A DNA stretch of 9,700 nt from an uncultured Gammaproteobacteria bacterium (GTDB lineage: Bacteria; Pseudomonadota; Gammaproteobacteria; PS1; Thioglobaceae): positions 1 to 9,700 of the forward strand of contig CAJWNF010000016.1 in NCBI GenBank assembly GCA_913044155.1. The letters are read 5' to 3'. This document shows positions 6,721 to 9,700 of the stretch, in pieces. The position numbers and the translations under genes were made by a program. The first letter of the stretch is position 1, and every line of letters starts with the position of its first letter. Under the pieces are notes generated by a model, which was not told the DNA's origin, made no database searches, and worked only from the letters and a program-made list of their open reading frames with translations.

Positions 6721-7407
6721 TTAATTTGCAATAAATAGTTCTCTACTTTTAAGTGGCTTTCCCCCCAAAAGGGTTTGTAATCTTACACGGTTTAATTTTT
6801 TCAAAACAGCTAATTGATTAGGGTTTGGTCTAGAGTCAAATCGACTATCTAATTGATGCAGCGTTTTGCCTGATATTTTACCATTTTCACTTACAATCAA
6901 ACCTTCGTAGCCATCAAATCGATAGCTGAGATTAGGTTCAATTTTATTTCCTAGAGAGTCTACTTTGAATTCTAACCCGTAACCAATCTCTTCAAGCAGA
7001 AGGTTTTCAAACAATCTTAAAGAGAATTCTTTTTCAGGTTTAGCTTGATCGCTAATATTATTAATGAAGCTATAATATTCATCAAACAGTTTTTGGTGTG
7101 ATTCATTGTCTGTCAATAACCGAGACAACAGTTCATTGGCGTAGAGACCTAGAACTAGGTCGTTACCTATAAGACGTCTAGGTATATCGTTGGCCTCCCA
7201 ATGCGTTAGTGATTTAAGTTCTCCTCTCCCTTTATAGGAAATATTGAGGCGTTGAAACATCTGAAACGAGGTTTTGTTTTTTCTCGCGCTACGAGCGACC
7301 AATCTTGTTTTTCCGAAATCTCGAACTATAAAGTCTAGCAATAGAGAACTACCTTGAAATGTTCTTCGATGAATTAAAAAGGCCGGTGTCAACTCAATAT
7401 TAGTCAT
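6721..7407 (-). CDS. recO: DNA repair protein RecO
   Basis: RecO is a cytosolic recombination mediator. With RecR it displaces SSB and loads RecA onto gapped DNA, and it can anneal complementary strands. The product is 228 residues (E. coli 242). The N-terminal OB-fold (about 1-80) has PAFLIHRRTFQGSSLLLDF at 8-26, FGKTRLVARSARK at 31-43 and LKSLTHWEA at 64-72. The all-helical middle includes YANELLSRLL (89-98) and RLFENLLLEEIGYGLEF (131-147). The conserved C-terminus is GGKPLKSREL at 215-224. The protein has no cysteine at all, so it lacks the zinc-binding cluster found in some RecO proteins. It overlaps the end of era by eight bases and is followed nine bases later by pdxJ. Shine-Dalgarno is weak (GGG). 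Confidence 0.94.
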   Translation of the reverse strand: MTNIELTPAFLIHRRTFQGSSLLLDFIVRDFGKTRLVARSARKNKTSFQMFQRLNISYKGRGELKSLTHWEANDIPRRLIGNDLVLGLYANELLSRLLTDNESHQKLFDEYYSFINNISDQAKPEKEFSLRLFENLLLEEIGYGLEFKVDSLGNKIEPNLSYRFDGYEGLIVSENGKISGKTLHQLDSRFDSRPNPNQLAVLKKLNRVRLQTLLGGKPLKSRELFIAN

Positions 7408-8284
7408 AACCCAAAGAAGCTAGCGCCCTTTTGTCATCAGACCAGCCCTGCTTAACCTTAACCCATAATTCTAAAAAAACTTTGCTTTCTAAAAAGCCTT
7501 CGATGCTCAGCCGCGACTCCTCGCCTATTTTTCTAAGCATTTGACCTTTGTGTCCAATGACTATGCTTTTTTGTGATGCCTTGTCAACAAAAATCCTGGC
7601 AGCGATTCGATACATTTTCCCATCCAAATCGAACTTTTCAATCTCAACAGTTAATTCATAAGGTATCTCGCTAGAGAGGTTTCTCATTAATTTTTCGCGA
7701 ATGAATTCAGCTACAATAAAGCGCTCCGAACGGTCAGTTATATAATCTTTTTCGTATAGTGCATTTTGCTCAGGCAGGTATTTGAGTATCAACTTTTTTA
7801 AAGTTTTTGTATCTGAAAGTTGAAATGCAGAGAGCGGGAACACTTCGTTTACCTTGACTTTTTCTTTTATTTTCTCTAGATAAGGCAAAACAAGATCGTT
7901 GCTATTTAGTTTGTCAATTTTGTTGACACAAAGAATAACTGGAATATCGGCTTTATTAACATGCTCTAGAACTCTCTCGTCTTCCTTTGTCCATTTTCCA
8001 ACCTCGACAACCCACAGTACTATGTCTACCTCAGAAAAACTTGAGCTAGCAGCTCTATTCATATATGAATTGATGGCTTTTTTATCTCCGACATGGATGC
8101 CCGGAGTGTCGACAAAAACCATCTGGTATTTATGTTGAGTATCTATGGCATTGATTCGGTGCCTAGTTGTCTGAGGTCGATGCGAAGTGATAGAAATTTT
8201 TTGTCCTACAAACTCGTTGATAAGGGTAGATTTACCAACATTTGGTCTTCCAACTACAGCTACAAAACCGGACTGGAAGCTCAT
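7400..8284 (-). CDS. era: GTPase Era, 30S ribosome maturation factor
   Basis: Era is an essential GTPase that binds near the 3' end of 16S rRNA and assists 30S assembly, peripherally associated with the inner membrane. The product is 294 residues (E. coli 301). GTPase motifs are complete: G1 GRPNVGKS at 12-19, a switch I/G2 region SHRPQTTRHRI at 34-44, G3 DTPG at 59-62, G4 NKID at 121-124 and G5 SAF at 152-154. The C-terminal KH domain (about 205-290) has IPYELTVEIEKF at 207-218 and VIGHKGQMLRKIGEESR at 242-258, the RNA-binding helix-loop-helix. The ATG overlaps the rnc stop as ATGA. RNase III and Era, which both act on 16S precursor RNA, are therefore likely made in step. The end overlaps recO by eight bases. 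Confidence 0.98.
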   Translation of the reverse strand: MSFQSGFVAVVGRPNVGKSTLINEFVGQKISITSHRPQTTRHRINAIDTQHKYQMVFVDTPGIHVGDKKAINSYMNRAASSSFSEVDIVLWVVEVGKWTKEDERVLEHVNKADIPVILCVNKIDKLNSNDLVLPYLEKIKEKVKVNEVFPLSAFQLSDTKTLKKLILKYLPEQNALYEKDYITDRSERFIVAEFIREKLMRNLSSEIPYELTVEIEKFDLDGKMYRIAARIFVDKASQKSIVIGHKGQMLRKIGEESRLSIEGFLESKVFLELWVKVKQGWSDDKRALASLGYD

Positions 8285-8946
8285 AACATTGACAGCTTTT
8301 CTAGAAGAGCTTCAGCGCAAGCTTGTTCCGCTCTTTTTATGCTTTTTGCACTTTTTTCAACTTGTATGTTTTCATTGGCTAGAGAGCATTGTACGGAGAA
8401 AACAGCGTTATGGTCTTTTCCGCTAGTTTCAATTAAGTCATATTGCGGCAGGTCAGAGCCTCTCTTTTGCAAAGCTTCCTGTAACTGAGTCTTAAAATCC
8501 TTATGTGACTCCTCAGGATTAGCCTGGTCTAGCAATTCTTTGTAAAGCTTCAATATCACTCTATTAACTGTCAAATAGTCTGAATCGAGAAAAATGGCCC
8601 CCAAAATAGCTTCAAAAGCATCTGCCTGTATTGATTCTCTGCAGAAACCACCGCTTTTGAGTTCCCCCTGTCCTAATATCAGTTGTTCAGACAGTTGAAT
8701 TTCTTTTGCAAGCTTTGCAAGCGTCTGTCCTCTAACCAGATGAGATCGGAGGCGAGACAACTGGCCTTCATCAATCGAAGGGAAGCGCTGGAATAGCTCT
8801 CTTGAAATAATTGAGCCCAGGACACTGTCACCCAAAAATTCCAGCCTTTCATTGTTTTGTTTGCCAACACTCCTGTGTGTTAAGGCTTTCTTGAGTAAGC
8901 TGATATTTTTGAACTTATAGTCAATGTTTTTTTGCAACTTTTCCAT
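8281..8946 (-). CDS. rnc: Ribonuclease III
   Basis: RNase III is a Mg-dependent endonuclease that cuts double-stranded RNA. It processes rRNA precursors and some mRNAs, often including its own. The product is 221 residues (E. coli 226). The nuclease domain carries the family signature NERLEFLGDSVLG (32-44) with E36 and D40. The remaining catalytic pair is D109 and E112 in QADAFEAILGA. The double-stranded-RNA-binding domain runs from about 149 (DFKTQLQEALQKRG) to the end, with the last helix containing AEQACAEALLEKL. The gene begins 15 bases after thyA with no recognisable Shine-Dalgarno and ends in a four-base overlap with era. In most gammaproteobacteria lepB precedes rnc; here thyA takes that place. 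Confidence 0.97.
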   Translation of the reverse strand: MEKLQKNIDYKFKNISLLKKALTHRSVGKQNNERLEFLGDSVLGSIISRELFQRFPSIDEGQLSRLRSHLVRGQTLAKLAKEIQLSEQLILGQGELKSGGFCRESIQADAFEAILGAIFLDSDYLTVNRVILKLYKELLDQANPEESHKDFKTQLQEALQKRGSDLPQYDLIETSGKDHNAVFSVQCSLANENIQVEKSAKSIKRAEQACAEALLEKLSML

Positions 8947-8961
8947 AAATATTATTTCAAT

Positions 8962-9700
8962 TTAGACTGCAACAGGGGCAGGAATCGGCGCATCATGGAT
9001 ATAATTAGAGAATTCGAAGTCATCAAAATTATAGTCAAAGATACTTTCGGCTTTTCTTTTAATCACAAGTTCTGGTAGAGTTTTTGGGCTTCGGCTTAAT
9101 TGTTCATCGACTTGACTAAAATGGTTAGAGTAAATATGGCAATCTCCGCCACTCCAGACAAAATCACCAACATCAAGATCGCATTGCTGCGCAACCATAT
9201 GTGTAAGTAGTGCGTAAGAGGCGATATTGAATGGTACGCCAAGAAAAATATCAGCACTACGCTGATAAAGTTGACAAGACAGGCGATTATTTACTACATA
9301 GAACTGGAAAAGTGCATGGCAAGGCTGCAAGGCCATATTTGATAGTTCCCCTACATTCCAGCTAGAAACAATAATTCTTCTAGAGTCGGGTGAATTATTG
9401 ATTAACTTAATTGCTTCAGAAATTTGATCAATATCTTTACCGTCAGAACCTTTCCAGCGACGCCACTGAGCTCCATATACAGGACCTAATTCGCCGTTTT
9501 CATCGGCCCACTCGTTCCAGATATTGACATTATTGTCATTAAGATACCGAATATTGGTATCGCCGTTGAGAAACCATAACAATTCATGAACAACCGAAGG
9601 TAAATGTATACGTTTAGTTGTTACCAAAGGAAAGCCGTCATTCAAATTAAAGCGCATCTGGTGCCCGAAATGACTCAATGTACCGGTAGAGGTTCTGTCA
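8962..9700 (-). CDS. thyA: Thymidylate synthase ThyA, partial (N-terminus outside window)
   Basis: ThyA methylates dUMP to dTMP using methylene-tetrahydrofolate, giving dihydrofolate. The reading frame is open to the right edge, where it starts [14 protein letters not shown], so the protein continues upstream. The 245 visible residues match E. coli ThyA from about its residue 20 to the end without gaps, so roughly 19 residues should be missing. Landmarks are [30 protein letters not shown], and [15 protein letters not shown] followed by [14 protein letters not shown], whose Cys corresponds to catalytic C146. Further on come [35 protein letters not shown] and a C-terminal [12 protein letters not shown] at 9678 could be mistaken for the start but lies inside the conserved N-terminal region. 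It is the first visible gene of the block ending in acpS. Confidence 0.97.
   Translation of the reverse strand, partial: DRTSTGTLSHFGHQMRFNLNDGFPLVTTKRIHLPSVVHELLWFLNGDTNIRYLNDNNVNIWNEWADENGELGPVYGAQWRRWKGSDGKDIDQISEAIKLINNSPDSRRIIVSSWNVGELSNMALQPCHALFQFYVVNNRLSCQLYQRSADIFLGVPFNIASYALLTHMVAQQCDLDVGDFVWSGGDCHIYSNHFSQVDEQLSRSPKTLPELVIKRKAESIFDYNFDDFEFSNYIHDAPIPAPVAV

Noticed and set aside
8093..8488. Long plus-strand open frame opposite era and rnc.
   Set aside because: It lies antisense to two strongly recognised genes, has no family resemblance, and its codons simply mirror the conserved opposite strand. The same reasoning removes the plus-strand frames within 991-1275, 2663-2929, 5640-5936, 6260-6556 and 7899-8138.
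9676..9678. TTG as a possible true start giving a complete 238-residue ThyA.
   Set aside because: Conserved ThyA sequence (DRTSTGT) continues in frame upstream of it to the window edge, so the gene is simply cut by the window.

Overview
The window is AT-rich and almost entirely coding. It holds eleven protein genes, all of housekeeping type, and every one can be assigned to a known family. The proteins look gammaproteobacterial. ThyA aligns without gaps to the remembered E. coli enzyme. IscX, TolB, BamD, PdxJ and AcpS all look like gammaproteobacterial members of their families, and the run rnc-era-recO-pdxJ-acpS is a classic proteobacterial operon core. The strong A+T bias, very short intergenic gaps and scarcity of good Shine-Dalgarno sites would fit a streamlined, possibly marine, gammaproteobacterium such as a SAR86- or SUP05-like lineage. 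That placement is inference and rests on no marker gene.

Layout. Positions 1-2999 are on the minus strand: spoT (ppGpp synthetase/hydrolase), then iscX (Fe-S assembly accessory), then the 5' part of tolB (periplasmic Tol-Pal protein, running off the left edge). A 138-base region at 3000-3137 separates spoT from the plus-strand genes and is the only substantial control region. It contains a good -10 box for bamD, a possible opposing promoter for spoT, and a perfect 6+6 inverted repeat lying where the two would overlap. Positions 3138-5567 are on the plus strand: bamD (outer-membrane assembly lipoprotein), a YajR-like MFS transporter, and ssb. Positions 5591-9700 are on the minus strand and, in transcription order, read thyA (5' end missing), rnc, era, recO, pdxJ, acpS. 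These are packed with 4- and 8-base overlaps or gaps of 9-15 bases, so they are probably one transcription unit. ssb and acpS converge with only 23 bases between them.

The minus-strand block combines dTMP synthesis (ThyA), RNA processing and ribosome maturation (RNase III, Era), recombinational repair (RecO), pyridoxal phosphate synthesis (PdxJ) and acyl-carrier-protein activation (AcpS). The plus-strand block combines envelope assembly and export with DNA protection. No tRNA, rRNA, CRISPR, insertion sequence, phage gene or toxin-antitoxin pair is visible, and no gene looks broken. I found no undescribed system. The points of interest are the bamD/spoT control region and some uncommon gene neighbours (iscX beside tolB, thyA where lepB usually sits, spoT away from rpoZ).
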